DNA of 64,000 bases, taken from NCBI RefSeq assembly GCF_001028625.1, contig NZ_CP011805.1, forward strand, positions 1,116,001 through 1,180,000, in the 5' to 3' direction. The position numbers and the translations under genes were made by a program. Positions 25,866 through 33,729 of this stretch are shown here, one piece after another. This DNA is from Pelagerythrobacter marensis (GTDB lineage: Bacteria > Pseudomonadota > Alphaproteobacteria > Sphingomonadales > Sphingomonadaceae). Below the pieces are notes generated by a model. The model searched no databases and was not told the origin of the DNA. It was given only the letters and a program-made list of their open reading frames with translations. The stretch's first letter is position 1. The number at the start of each line of letters is the position of its first letter.

Positions 25866-27409
25866 ACTCCGATCCTCTTTCGCGTCTTTTTCACACCACG
25901 GGCGGCGCTTTCCAGAAGGCTTCCCTTGCGGAAAAGTCCGCCATTGGCAAACGGCTCGAGAATCTCCTCCGGGTTTTCAGGGTCGAGCACACCGGAATCG
26001 GCCAGCGCCTCCTCCACCCCGCTCAGGTCGGGGATGTCGTACGGCCTGAGCGAGCGGCCCTCGCCCTGCCCGTGGCGCGCAATCAGCCGATGCATGGAGG
26101 CATCGTCTTCCAGCAGCCGGCCCACCTCGTCCTGCGCAAGGCCGCAATGTTCGGCCAGCAGCGAATGGCGGATTGCCGCCATCCCGGCGCTGGCATGGCC
26201 GTTGCCCGGTCGGTCGCAATCGAGAAACACGTCGCATTCCGAATCGAGGCCCATCGAACGGTTGTTGAAGTTGGCCGAGCCGATGCGCAGAATGCGGTCG
26301 TCTATGATCGTCAGCTTGGCATGAACGTAGATCGGCGTTTCCCCGGTGTGGGGAACGTAGATTCGGAACCGGTCCTTGTGGTCCAGTTCCCCGAGGCACT
26401 CGATCAGGCGAACGCGGGCATAATCCATCGCCTGCTGTTCCAGCCAGCCTTCGGCCGTGCACGGCTGAACCATCACGATTTCGGGCGGATCGTCCTCTTT
26501 CAGCCGCTCCCCGATCGCCTCTGCAATCCTGCGGGACGTGAAATACTGGTTTTCGCTATAGATAAACCGTTTCGCCTGCGCGATCTGCGCCAGCAGAAGA
26601 TCCTCGATCTCGCAGATCTTCGGCAAGCCGTCGTAGGGCGCGCGGGTGCGGGCGATACCGATTTCGACGTTCTCGAACTGCACGGCCAGATCGTCCGGCC
26701 ACAGGCTTTCTTCCGGGATCGGCACCTGGTGCAGATCTTCCCCTCCGGCGCGTTCCCACCGCTCGCGGCTGAGAATGCCCAGAACCCGCGCAGCTTCCCC
26801 TTCGAACATCATCGTCGCATCGTGCCAGGGGCCGTATCGCCTGCCATGCGGGCGGCGGCGGCGGCGGTCGTGTTCGTGATGGTCGCGGGTGTCCCAGCGA
26901 TCCTGTGTCATGTCGATCCCACCGCAAACCGCCAGCTTGTCGTCAAGCACGGCGATCTTCTGGTGATGCGAACATCCGACCGGATGATGGGTATCGAACT
27001 TGAAAGTGATCCCCTCGTGCGATGCCATCCGCGCCAGATCGACCAGCATGTATCCGCGCATGATGAACTGAAACAGGCCCAGGCTCCATTTGAGCACGCG
27101 TATTTCCAGGCCCTGACGATGGCGCGCCAGCCACATCAGGAAACTGCCCAGACGGCGAGGATACTTCCGTCGCAGGATGCGGTGAAACCATCTGCGTCCC
27201 AGCGCCAGATGGATGCGGGTGTCGAAATCCCAACCGACCAGGAATATGCGGTGCCGCGCCTTCAGCATCGCCTGCTGCATCAGCGCGAAATAGTCGGCCG
27301 CATCGACGATCACGCTCGCCCGTTCGACACGGGCATAGCGCCAGACGCCCGGTTCCTCGGGCTCGTCGTCGAACTCGGGCTCCGACGCCCCGGCGTCGCC
27401 TGCGTTCAC
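25862..27409 (-). CDS. Phospholipase D / cardiolipin-synthase-like protein with two HKD motifs
   Basis: A 515-residue PLD-superfamily enzyme. Both HxKxxxxD motifs are intact: H149-x-K151 in CSHHQKIAVLDD and H363-x-K365...D370 in VHAKLTIIDDRILRIGS, followed by ANFNNRSMGLDSE. It should catalyse phosphodiester hydrolysis or transphosphatidylation. A His/Arg-rich insert (DHHEHDRRRRRPHGRR) near residue 180 is notable. There are no N-terminal membrane spans of the ClsA type, so it is closer to stand-alone PLD proteins; the C-terminus is basic (RGVKKTRKRIGV). Substrate uncertain. It sits between a hemerythrin gene (15 bp upstream) and folE (4-bp overlap). Confidence 0.85.
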   Translation of the reverse strand: MNAGDAGASEPEFDDEPEEPGVWRYARVERASVIVDAADYFALMQQAMLKARHRIFLVGWDFDTRIHLALGRRWFHRILRRKYPRRLGSFLMWLARHRQGLEIRVLKWSLGLFQFIMRGYMLVDLARMASHEGITFKFDTHHPVGCSHHQKIAVLDDKLAVCGGIDMTQDRWDTRDHHEHDRRRRRPHGRRYGPWHDATMMFEGEAARVLGILSRERWERAGGEDLHQVPIPEESLWPDDLAVQFENVEIGIARTRAPYDGLPKICEIEDLLLAQIAQAKRFIYSENQYFTSRRIAEAIGERLKEDDPPEIVMVQPCTAEGWLEQQAMDYARVRLIECLGELDHKDRFRIYVPHTGETPIYVHAKLTIIDDRILRIGSANFNNRSMGLDSECDVFLDCDRPGNGHASAGMAAIRHSLLAEHCGLAQDEVGRLLEDDASMHRLIARHGQGEGRSLRPYDIPDLSGVEEALADSGVLDPENPEEILEPFANGGLFRKGSLLESAARGVKKTRKRIGV

Positions 27410-27424
27410 GCCGCGTCCGCGCCG

Positions 27425-27913
27425 CTATTTCTTGGCGTCTTCCATTTTCTCCGGAGTGACTTCGGCATCCGCCTTCTCCTCACGCTTGCGACGTTCGAAC
27501 ACCGATTCCATGTGTTCTTCGTCTTCGCTGGTAAGGTGATCTTCGAAGTCGGGGAAGTGGTCTTCCTCTTCCTCGTCGATATGATGGCGATAGCGGTGAT
27601 CGAGGGTCTTGAACTTGGTCAGCCAGGCGCCCGATGCCATATCGGTCGCCGCCAGATCGTTCAGCATCTCGTCGATTTCGTGATGTTCGACTACCGAGTG
27701 CCGGGTTTCGTCGGTCGTGTCCGGTTTGCGCAGCATGGTCGAATAGAGCGCCTGCTCCTCGGCCGCGGCGTGGCTTTTCAACTCTCGGGTCAATTCGGTA
27801 AACAGCCGTTCGCGCTCGTCGCTCTCCCCTTCTGTTTCCAGCAGGCGGTCGAGCAGTTCGCGATGTTTGTCGTGATCCTGCTTGAGTCGCGCGAAAATCG
27901 CTTCGGCGGCCAT
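27425..27913 (-). CDS. Hemerythrin-domain protein
   Basis: A 162-residue, highly acidic helical protein with the hemerythrin HHE pattern: H14-x-x-H17 in KQDHDKHREL, SHAAAEEQALY, VVEHHEIDEML, and HRYRHHIDEEEEDHFP. These His/Glu residues would bind a di-iron centre used for oxygen, NO or iron handling. The C-terminal 40 residues are charged and probably disordered. The ATG at 27913 has GAGGGA upstream; the longer frame to 28264 overlaps the divergent metallopeptidase gene and is rejected. First gene of hemerythrin > PLD > folE. Confidence 0.85.
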   Translation of the reverse strand: MAAEAIFARLKQDHDKHRELLDRLLETEGESDERERLFTELTRELKSHAAAEEQALYSTMLRKPDTTDETRHSVVEHHEIDEMLNDLAATDMASGAWLTKFKTLDHRYRHHIDEEEEDHFPDFEDHLTSEDEEHMESVFERRKREEKADAEVTPEKMEDAKK

Positions 27914-28023
27914 TGGTTGGTTCCCTCGTGCTGTCTCGATGTCCAGGTTGAATGGCCGAGACCACGCATTGTTCCGCGGCAATGCGGGATGACTATCGCC
28001 GCAAGGGGCCCCATATTCACCCG

Positions 28024-28464
28024 ATGAACAGCATAGCCCCTCCGCCCGATGCCGCAGAGATGGAACGCATGGCACATGCCGTTGTCGCCGGGCTTCCCGA
28101 GGCGTTTCGCGAGCCTTTGCGTGCGGTTGTCGTGCGGGTGGAGGAATTCGCCACGCGCGAGCAGCTCGATTCGGTCGATATTCGCAGCAAATGGGATCTG
28201 ACCGGCCTTTACGAAGGGCGCCCGCTCGATGAACAGTCGATCTGGGACCCGGGCGATCTGCCACCGGTCATCAGCCTGTTCCGCCAGCCGCTGGTTCGCG
28301 AATGGCGGGAAACCGGGGTCGATTTCGGCGATCTGGTGCGCCACGTCGTGATCCACGAAGCGGGCCATCACTTCGGATTTTCCGATGAAGAGATGCATGT
28401 GCTGGAAGACAGCGTCGGGGATACGGCGGCCATGGAAGAGAGCGAGGAACGCCCGCTGCTTTAG
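28024..28464 (+). CDS. Zincin-like metallopeptidase family protein
   Basis: A 146-residue protein ending in the single recognisable motif VVIHEAGHHFGFSDEEMHVLE, an HExxHxxxxxD zinc site (H111, E112, H115, D121) of the small possibly-metal-dependent peptidase family (MMP1-like). No signal peptide, so probably cytoplasmic. Such proteins are common in alphaproteobacteria and Actinobacteria but their substrates are unknown. I chose the ATG at 28024; an upstream ATG at 27952 would overlap the promoter region of the divergent hemerythrin gene. It converges with the PilZ gene with a 4-bp 3' overlap. Confidence 0.8.
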   Translation: MNSIAPPPDAAEMERMAHAVVAGLPEAFREPLRAVVVRVEEFATREQLDSVDIRSKWDLTGLYEGRPLDEQSIWDPGDLPPVISLFRQPLVREWRETGVDFGDLVRHVVIHEAGHHFGFSDEEMHVLEDSVGDTAAMEESEERPLL

Positions 28465-28772
28465 CTGCCCTGAGCCAGCTGATTGCGTATGTGGTCGAGC
28501 ACGGGGCCATAGATCGGATTTTCGAATTCCACCCCCACCGTTTGCGCTTCGGACCAGCGGACCGTCGCCAGAATGGGGCCGATGGAGCCGATTCTGATGG
28601 TGATCTGCGCCCCTTTCGCCAGTGTTCCGAACTTATCGAAGAACCGGCACCCGTGTTCGGAAATGTCGATCACGCGGACATCCTTGGGCACGCCGGTTCC
28701 TGCACGATAGCGCCCCGGAACCGTGACACCGTGGCGTTCTTCGCGCCGAATTTCCCCATCCTTGTCGGACAT
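28461..28772 (-). CDS. PilZ-domain protein (c-di-GMP effector candidate)
   Basis: A 103-residue single PilZ domain. The c-di-GMP contacts are present: basic RREERHGV near the N-terminus in the RxxxR position and DISEHGCRF as the (D/N)xSxxG motif. It would act as a small cytoplasmic receptor, probably binding a partner protein. Two EAL phosphodiesterases in the window could affect its ligand, but neither is linked. The start is the ATG at 28772, ahead of the metE promoter region. Confidence 0.85.
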   Translation of the reverse strand: MSDKDGEIRREERHGVTVPGRYRAGTGVPKDVRVIDISEHGCRFFDKFGTLAKGAQITIRIGSIGPILATVRWSEAQTVGVEFENPIYGPVLDHIRNQLAQGS

Positions 28773-28838
28773 TCCCGATATTTGCGCCGCGTTCGCGCCG
28801 GAAGCAACAGAATTTGCGTGGAAATCTGTCTAATCAAG

Positions 28839-28858
28839 ATATGTAGAACTCTTTATAT
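28839..28858. promoter_or_regulatory. Degenerate copy of the ahcY-type palindrome upstream of metE
   Basis: ATATGTAG, AACT, CTTTATAT: the right arm is identical to that of the ahcY site and the left arm differs at two of eight positions; the 8-4-8 geometry is preserved. It ends five bases before a TTGACA -35 hexamer, so a bound protein would be placed to block RNA polymerase at the metE leader promoter. Confidence 0.5.
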
Positions 28859-28863
28859 CATAC

Positions 28864-28892
28864 TTGACAGCGCGCCCGTTCCCAGCTTTGTA
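28864..28892 (+). promoter_or_regulatory. Probable promoter of the metE riboswitch leader
   Basis: A consensus TTGACA at 28864-28869 is followed, 17 bp on, by TTTGTA at 28887-28892, a weaker -10. The riboswitch aptamer starts about 9 bp later. The good -35, the spacing and the position are the evidence. Confidence 0.5.
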
Positions 28893-28900
28893 GCGCGGGT

Positions 28901-29104
28901 CGAGGTTCCTCGTGCGCGGCGGTGCGAATTGCTGCGTCACGGGGCTAAGACGGGAAGCCGGTGACATTCCGTGCGAATGAAGTCCGGCGCTGCCCCCGCA
29001 ACTGTGAGCGGCGAGCGGCATCCCGACAACGCCACTGGCTTGCATCTTGCCAAGCTGGGAAGGCCGGGCTGCCGTCACGACCCGCGAGCCAGGAGACCTG
29101 CCTG
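28901..29104 (+). ncRNA. Cobalamin riboswitch upstream of metE
   Basis: It has the same ordered aptamer blocks as the copy at 24121-24313: CGAGGTTCCT, GCTAAGACGGGAAGCCGGTG, AGTCCGGCGCTGCCCCCGCAACTGTGAGCGGCGAGC, GCCACTGG, CTGGGAAGGC and GACCCGCGAGCCAGGAGACCTGCC. It should turn off the B12-independent methionine synthase when B12 is available, so the cell can use MetH. The GCCACTGG block is closer to consensus than in the other copy. Confidence 0.95.
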
Positions 29105-29395
29105 CGACGCGATAACGTTCCTCGGACGGGGGTTCCTCCGGCGGACGCGCGATACGGGCACGTCCATCGTGGGCGCGCCTTTCCTGTTCGCGCGTACCCG
29201 GCCAGCCTCCGCCCAGTTCAAGGGTGCCCGGCCAATGCCTGACGCGATCATCCCAACCATCATGTGCCAACGCGGCCGAATGCGCACGCGCGCCGGGTCT
29301 TCCTGACGCGGCGCGCCGCCCCAACCGCAAAATTCGATTCACTCAAAAGCACCAGCAACGGCCGGGCGAAGGCGCGCGGCTGAAGGAGATCACTC
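29105..29395 (+). other. metE leader between riboswitch aptamer and start codon
   Basis: About 290 bases without a recognised gene. It must contain the expression platform of the riboswitch. A 23-codon frame from ATG 29236 (MPDAIIPTIMCQ...) ends at 29307, but I see no good ribosome site or family match and treat it as incidental. GAAGGAG just before 29396 is the metE ribosome site. Confidence 0.5.
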
Positions 29396-31723
29396 ATGTC
29401 TGTAACCACCGCCAATCTCGGCTTTCCCCGCATCGGCCCACGCCGCGAACTGAAAAAAGCGCTGGAAGCGTTCTGGGCCGGGCAGATCGAAGAAGACGCT
29501 CTGCGCGAAACCGCGCGGTCCCTGCGCGCGGCCAATTGGGAACGGCAAAGCGCGGCCGGCATCGCCGTAATCCCGAGCAACGATTTCTCGCTCTACGATC
29601 AGGTGCTCGACACCAGCGTGATGCTCGGCGCCATACCGGAAGTTTACCGCGCCCTGGGCGCTCCAAATTCGCTGGACGTCTATTTCGCGATGGCGCGCGG
29701 AACGCGTTCGGAAAACGGCAGCGCGGATACCGACGGCTGCTGCCATGCGAACGACGGAGCCGATGCTCCGGCGCAGGAAATGACCAAGTGGTTCGACACC
29801 AATTACCATTACATGGTGCCCGAAGTCGGGCCGGGTCAGACATTCTCGCTTTGCGCGGACAAGCCGCTGGGGGAATTCGAAGAAGCGCTTGCCCTGGGCC
29901 ATCGGACACGACCGGTCGTGCTGGGGCCGATTACCTGGCTTCTGCTGGCAAAATCGCACACACCGGGTTTCGCGCCGCTCTCGCTCCTGCCCGCCATACT
30001 GCCGGTCTATCGCGAACTGCTCGGCAAGCTGCGCGCTGCCGGTGCGGGGTGGGTACAGATCGACGAGCCCGCACTGGTGCTGGACCTGGACGATACCACG
30101 CGCGAGGCGTTTCGGGTTGTTTACGGCGATCTCGCCGGTGCCGCAGGCCCGCAGATCATGCTCGCCACGTATTTTGGCGGGCTTGAGGACAACTTCGACC
30201 TGGCCCTGTCGCTTCCTGTCGCTGGCCTGCACCTCGATCTGGTGCGTGCGCCCGATCAGCTGGAACGCGCCCTTGTTCAGGCGCGGGACGACCTGGTGCT
30301 TTCGCTGGGCATCGTTGACGGGCGCAATGTGTGGAAGGCCGATCTTGGCACTTTGCTCGACCGACTGGCTCCAGCGGTGAAGGCGCGGCGCGAAATCCAG
30401 ATCGCACCATCGTGTTCGCTGCTTCATTCGCCAATCGATCTCGCGCTTGAAACGGACCTCGATCCGCAGCTCGTGGACTGGCTCGCCTTCGGGGTGCAGA
30501 AGCTGGAGGAACTGGCGCTGCTTGGCCTGGGGCTGGAACGGGGCCGCTACGTCATTGCGGACGAACTGTCGGCCAATGCCGATGCCATCACATCCCGGCG
30601 CGGATCGCCGCTGACTAACGACCGCGCGGTGCGGGCTCGGGCCGCCGGGATCACGGCGGAATCGGCACGCCGCGATGGGCATTTCGCGCAGAGGAGCGAG
30701 CGTCAGCGCGAGCGGCTGGGCCTGCCGCCCTTCCCGACGACGACCATCGGGTCGTTTCCGCAGACCGATGCCGTGCGCAAGGCGCGCGCCGATCATCGCA
30801 AGGGAACGCTCGATGATGCTGGCTATGACGCCTTTCTGCGCGAAGAAACGGAACGGGCGATCCGCTGGCAGGAGGAAATCGGCCTCGACGTCCTCGTCCA
30901 TGGGGAGTTCGAGCGGAACGACATGGTCCAGTATTTCGGCGAGCGCCTGTCCGGCTTCGCATTCACCCGCGCGGCCTGGGTGCAAAGCTACGGATCGCGC
31001 TGCGTACGTCCGCCGATCCTCTATGGCGACGTTTCGCGCCCTCGCCCGATGACGGTCGACTGGTGGCGCCATGCCCAGGGCCTGACCGAGCGCCCGGTGA
31101 AAGGGATGCTGACCGGTCCGGTGACGATCCTGCAGTGGTCGTTCGTCCGCGACGATCAGCCGCGGGCCGACACCTGCCGCCAGATCGCGCTGGCGATCCG
31201 CGATGAAGTCAACGACCTCGAAGCCGCCGGCGCGCGGATCATCCAGATTGACGAGGCCGCCTTGCGCGAAGGGTTGCCGCTGCGCCGTGCAGGCTGGGGC
31301 GAATATCTGGACTGGGCGGTCGAGAGCTTCCGCCTGACAGCGTCCGGCGTCGCGCCCGAAACGCAGATCCACACGCACATGTGCTATTCGGAATTCAACG
31401 ACATTATCGCTGCGATCGGGGCGATGGATGCCGATGTCATTTCCATCGAAACCGCACGATCGAAAATGGAACTGCTCGATGCGTTCGCCACGTACCGGTA
31501 TCCGGCGGAAATCGGGCCGGGCGTCTACGACATCCATTCCCCCCGCATCCCCCCGGAAGAGGAAATGGCCGATCTGCTGCGCAAAGCCTCCGCCGCGATC
31601 GATCCGGGGCAGTTGTGGGTCAATCCCGATTGCGGCCTGAAAACCCGTAAGTGGGACGATGTGCGCCCGGCGCTGGTCAACATGGTCGCAGCCGCGCGTG
31701 CCATTCGCGCGGAACCGTTCTGA
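29396..31723 (+). CDS. metE: Cobalamin-independent methionine synthase MetE
   Basis: MetE transfers the methyl group of 5-methyl-tetrahydropteroyl-polyglutamate to homocysteine, making methionine without B12. The 775-residue protein has the two-barrel family layout. Zinc ligands are seen as H661 and C663 in THMCYSEF, E685 in ISIETAR and C746 in NPDCGLKTR. The ATG has GGAG eight bases upstream. Control appears double: a cobalamin riboswitch in the leader and a palindromic site at the promoter shared with ahcY, which supplies its homocysteine substrate. It converges with the minus-strand fpr operon. Confidence 0.97.
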   Translation: MSVTTANLGFPRIGPRRELKKALEAFWAGQIEEDALRETARSLRAANWERQSAAGIAVIPSNDFSLYDQVLDTSVMLGAIPEVYRALGAPNSLDVYFAMARGTRSENGSADTDGCCHANDGADAPAQEMTKWFDTNYHYMVPEVGPGQTFSLCADKPLGEFEEALALGHRTRPVVLGPITWLLLAKSHTPGFAPLSLLPAILPVYRELLGKLRAAGAGWVQIDEPALVLDLDDTTREAFRVVYGDLAGAAGPQIMLATYFGGLEDNFDLALSLPVAGLHLDLVRAPDQLERALVQARDDLVLSLGIVDGRNVWKADLGTLLDRLAPAVKARREIQIAPSCSLLHSPIDLALETDLDPQLVDWLAFGVQKLEELALLGLGLERGRYVIADELSANADAITSRRGSPLTNDRAVRARAAGITAESARRDGHFAQRSERQRERLGLPPFPTTTIGSFPQTDAVRKARADHRKGTLDDAGYDAFLREETERAIRWQEEIGLDVLVHGEFERNDMVQYFGERLSGFAFTRAAWVQSYGSRCVRPPILYGDVSRPRPMTVDWWRHAQGLTERPVKGMLTGPVTILQWSFVRDDQPRADTCRQIALAIRDEVNDLEAAGARIIQIDEAALREGLPLRRAGWGEYLDWAVESFRLTASGVAPETQIHTHMCYSEFNDIIAAIGAMDADVISIETARSKMELLDAFATYRYPAEIGPGVYDIHSPRIPPEEEMADLLRKASAAIDPGQLWVNPDCGLKTRKWDDVRPALVNMVAAARAIRAEPF

Positions 31724-31809
31724 TCGGGCAGGAGAACGCGGTCGGGGTGGGTGGCCAGGCGCCCCGCCCCGGCTGCCTTCGCCCCGGTTCGCCCGGCAAG
31801 GCAGGCGAG

Positions 31810-32223
31810 CTATCTGACGCCCGTCACCAGGTGCCGCATCATGCGCCTGGCCGCCAGCCACATGGCGTTGCGCCCCCCTTCCCCGATCATGTCGTGGACG
31901 AAGTCGTCGAACTGGGCGCGTTCTCCACGCGCGGCGGCGGTGGCAAGGTCCACCAGAAGCATTTCGTCGTAACTGAAGGCGGGCTGGCACGGCGGGTTCA
32001 GGACGATCTTCTCCGGCCATGCCCGTCCCGCTTCGTCCATGAACACATGGAAGCTCTGAACCGCGCACAGCGTGCCGAGATGTCGGGCCAGCCCCCGATG
32101 CGAGTAGTCGTTCACTTTGCGCGCGAGATGCGTGTAGCGCATTGCACAGACCAGCCGCGCCTGCACCGGCGGCACAGTGCGCAGATCGGGCGTGCTGGTC
32201 AGGCGGGCAAGATCAAACGCCAC
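31810..32223 (-). CDS. Conserved-looking hypothetical protein, last gene of the fpr operon
   Basis: A 137-residue protein with no recognised domain. It begins VAFDLARLTSTPDLRT and contains VQARLVCAMRYTHLARKVNDYSHRGLARHL, a likely helical and basic stretch, and three spaced cysteines (LVCAM, TLCAV, PPCQP). No signal peptide or membrane span. The GTG start at 32223 overlaps the upstream gene by 11 bases; an in-frame start further up would lie deeper inside that gene. Third in the operon behind ferredoxin-NADP reductase and a Fur-like box, so an iron- or redox-related role is a guess from context only. Confidence 0.65.
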   Translation of the reverse strand: MAFDLARLTSTPDLRTVPPVQARLVCAMRYTHLARKVNDYSHRGLARHLGTLCAVQSFHVFMDEAGRAWPEKIVLNPPCQPAFSYDEMLLVDLATAAARGERAQFDDFVHDMIGEGGRNAMWLAARRMMRHLVTGVR

Positions 32224-32680
32224 GAAGCGCCTCCTTCTGCGAGTCACGGCGATCGAACGGGCATCCGGCTGCTGCCTTGGGAAAGCCGTCCGGCAGGGCA
32301 GCGCCTTCCTCTATCGCGAAGGCACGGCGCACGACCATCGCAGCCCAGCAAATCGCGCCGGGCAGCCCGTGCGGCACATCGAGGGTGGATGTCGCGGGCT
32401 GGAGCGCGGGAGCGATCGAAACCACCCCCAGCAGGGCCCGTTCATCGGCTGAGAGGCGCTGGCTGCAACAGCATTCCGCGTCCAGGGCGCGCTCAAGATG
32501 TGCCTCGACCAGTTCGAACAGGCTGGCACAGGCCGGCACTGTTTCGTCCGGTAGTTTCAGCGGCGCCACGATCTCGTGCATCCGGCTGAAGTCGGCCGCA
32601 CCGGCACTGCGGCAAGCGGACCAGGCGCGGAACAGCCGCACCAGTATCCCTTGCGCGAACATCTCTCTTCCCGTTGCCAT
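32213..32680 (-). CDS. Hypothetical protein in the fpr operon
   Basis: A 155-residue, mostly helical, soluble protein that I do not recognise. Distinct features are FRAWSACRSAG near residue 23, a Cys triplet in DAECCCSQRLSADERALLGVV, and ICWAAMVVRRAF. GAGAGGA three bases before the ATG is a good ribosome site. It lies 42 bp after fpr and overlaps the next gene by 11 bases, so the three form one transcription unit. The cysteine cluster would suit metal binding, but that is speculation. Confidence 0.65.
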   Translation of the reverse strand: MATGREMFAQGILVRLFRAWSACRSAGAADFSRMHEIVAPLKLPDETVPACASLFELVEAHLERALDAECCCSQRLSADERALLGVVSIAPALQPATSTLDVPHGLPGAICWAAMVVRRAFAIEEGAALPDGFPKAAAGCPFDRRDSQKEALRGV

Positions 32681-32722
32681 GTTTCCTCTCCCGGCAAATG
32701 CTAAGATTGCGAACGCGCGGCG

Positions 32723-33535
32723 CTATCCAACGAAAGCGCGCTCGATAACGAATTGCCCCGGCCGCGAATTGCTTCCTTCGACGAAGCCGCGTGCTTCCAG
32801 ATCGGCGGCATGATCCCTGATCATCGCCATGCTGCCACACAGCATCACCCGGTCGCCCTCGGGATCGAAACGCCGGGGGCCGCTTACCCGTTCGAACAGG
32901 ATCCCGCTTTCGACAAGTCGTGCAATCCGGCCCTGCGTTCTGAAGGGCTCCCGCGTGACGGTGGGCAGATAATGGAACTGCAGCAGCGCCTCGTCCTGCA
33001 CCAGCGGGTCGCCGGCGAGCTGGCCTTCCAATACATCGCGCCAGGCCAGGTCGGCCACTTCGCGCACGGAGTGGACCAGCACGATTTCGGCGAAGTGCGC
33101 GTAAACATCGGGGTCCCTGACCAGGCTCATGAACGGCGCAATTCCAGTGCCCGTCGACAGCAGGAACAGGCGGCGCCCGGGCAAGAGGGCATCGGTCACA
33201 AGCGTACCGGTAGGTTTGCGGCCCAGATACACCGGATCGCCAGAACGAATGTGCTGCAGGCGCGATGTCAGGGGCCCGTCTTCGAGCTTGATCGAGAGGA
33301 ACTCCAGTTCATCGGCATAAGCGGGGCTGGCGATCGAATAGGCGCGCAGCAATGGCTTCCCCTCGCCCGGCAGGCCGACCATCACGAACTCACCCGACCG
33401 GAAGCGGAAGCTGGGCGGGCGCGAAATGGCGAAGCTGAACAACCGGTCGGTCAGGTGGCGAACACGAGTTACGGTTTGGACCGCCAGCGCGGTGGAAGGA
33501 TTGAAGGCTTCGCGATCGATGGCCTGATGAGTCAA
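32723..33535 (-). CDS. fpr: Ferredoxin-NADP+ reductase
   Basis: A 270-residue FAD enzyme moving electrons between NADPH and ferredoxin or flavodoxin. The FAD-binding RAYSIASP, the VYLGRKPTGTL loop, the NADP site LLSTGTGIAPFMSLVRD, and LCGSMAMIRD are all present; the C-terminal end (QFVIERAFVG) is the bacterial subclass type. The start codon is TTG at 33535 with AGGA eight bases upstream. A Fur-like box lies 30-49 bp upstream, which fits iron-starvation control of iron-sulfur or haem electron supply. Leads the operon with two unknown genes. Confidence 0.93.
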   Translation of the reverse strand: MTHQAIDREAFNPSTALAVQTVTRVRHLTDRLFSFAISRPPSFRFRSGEFVMVGLPGEGKPLLRAYSIASPAYADELEFLSIKLEDGPLTSRLQHIRSGDPVYLGRKPTGTLVTDALLPGRRLFLLSTGTGIAPFMSLVRDPDVYAHFAEIVLVHSVREVADLAWRDVLEGQLAGDPLVQDEALLQFHYLPTVTREPFRTQGRIARLVESGILFERVSGPRRFDPEGDRVMLCGSMAMIRDHAADLEARGFVEGSNSRPGQFVIERAFVG

Positions 33536-33564
33536 AACGAAGATCCTGTCGGCGAGTCATTAAT

Positions 33565-33584
33565 TGCGAGTGATTGTCATTAGC
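33565..33584. promoter_or_regulatory. Fur-like box upstream of fpr
   Basis: TGCGAGTGATTGTCATTAGC resembles the alphaproteobacterial Fur pattern (TGCGA-ATGATT-CGCATTA type) with the core TGATTNTCATT. It is 30 bp from the fpr start, where it could overlap the promoter. Match judged by eye. Confidence 0.4.
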
Positions 33585-33729
33585 GACTCTCGCGATTGGA
33601 CGTCAACAGGGTAACGGACACGCAGTCCGCAATTCTCCACAGACTGATTTTTGTGCGGGTCAGCCCGCCGCCTCCCCGCGGCTCGATCGAGCGCCGGAGA
33701 TACGTTGCGAACGGCTCAATACGGTCGGG

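Noticed and set aside
29236..29307. 23-codon frame between the cobalamin aptamer and metE as a leader peptide
   Set aside because: No good ribosome site and no run of Met or regulatory codons; likely incidental.
29390..32068. An 892-codon open frame antisense to metE
   Set aside because: It mirrors a high-GC coding gene, has low-complexity Arg/Gly/Pro composition and no recognisable domain. MetE explains the whole interval.
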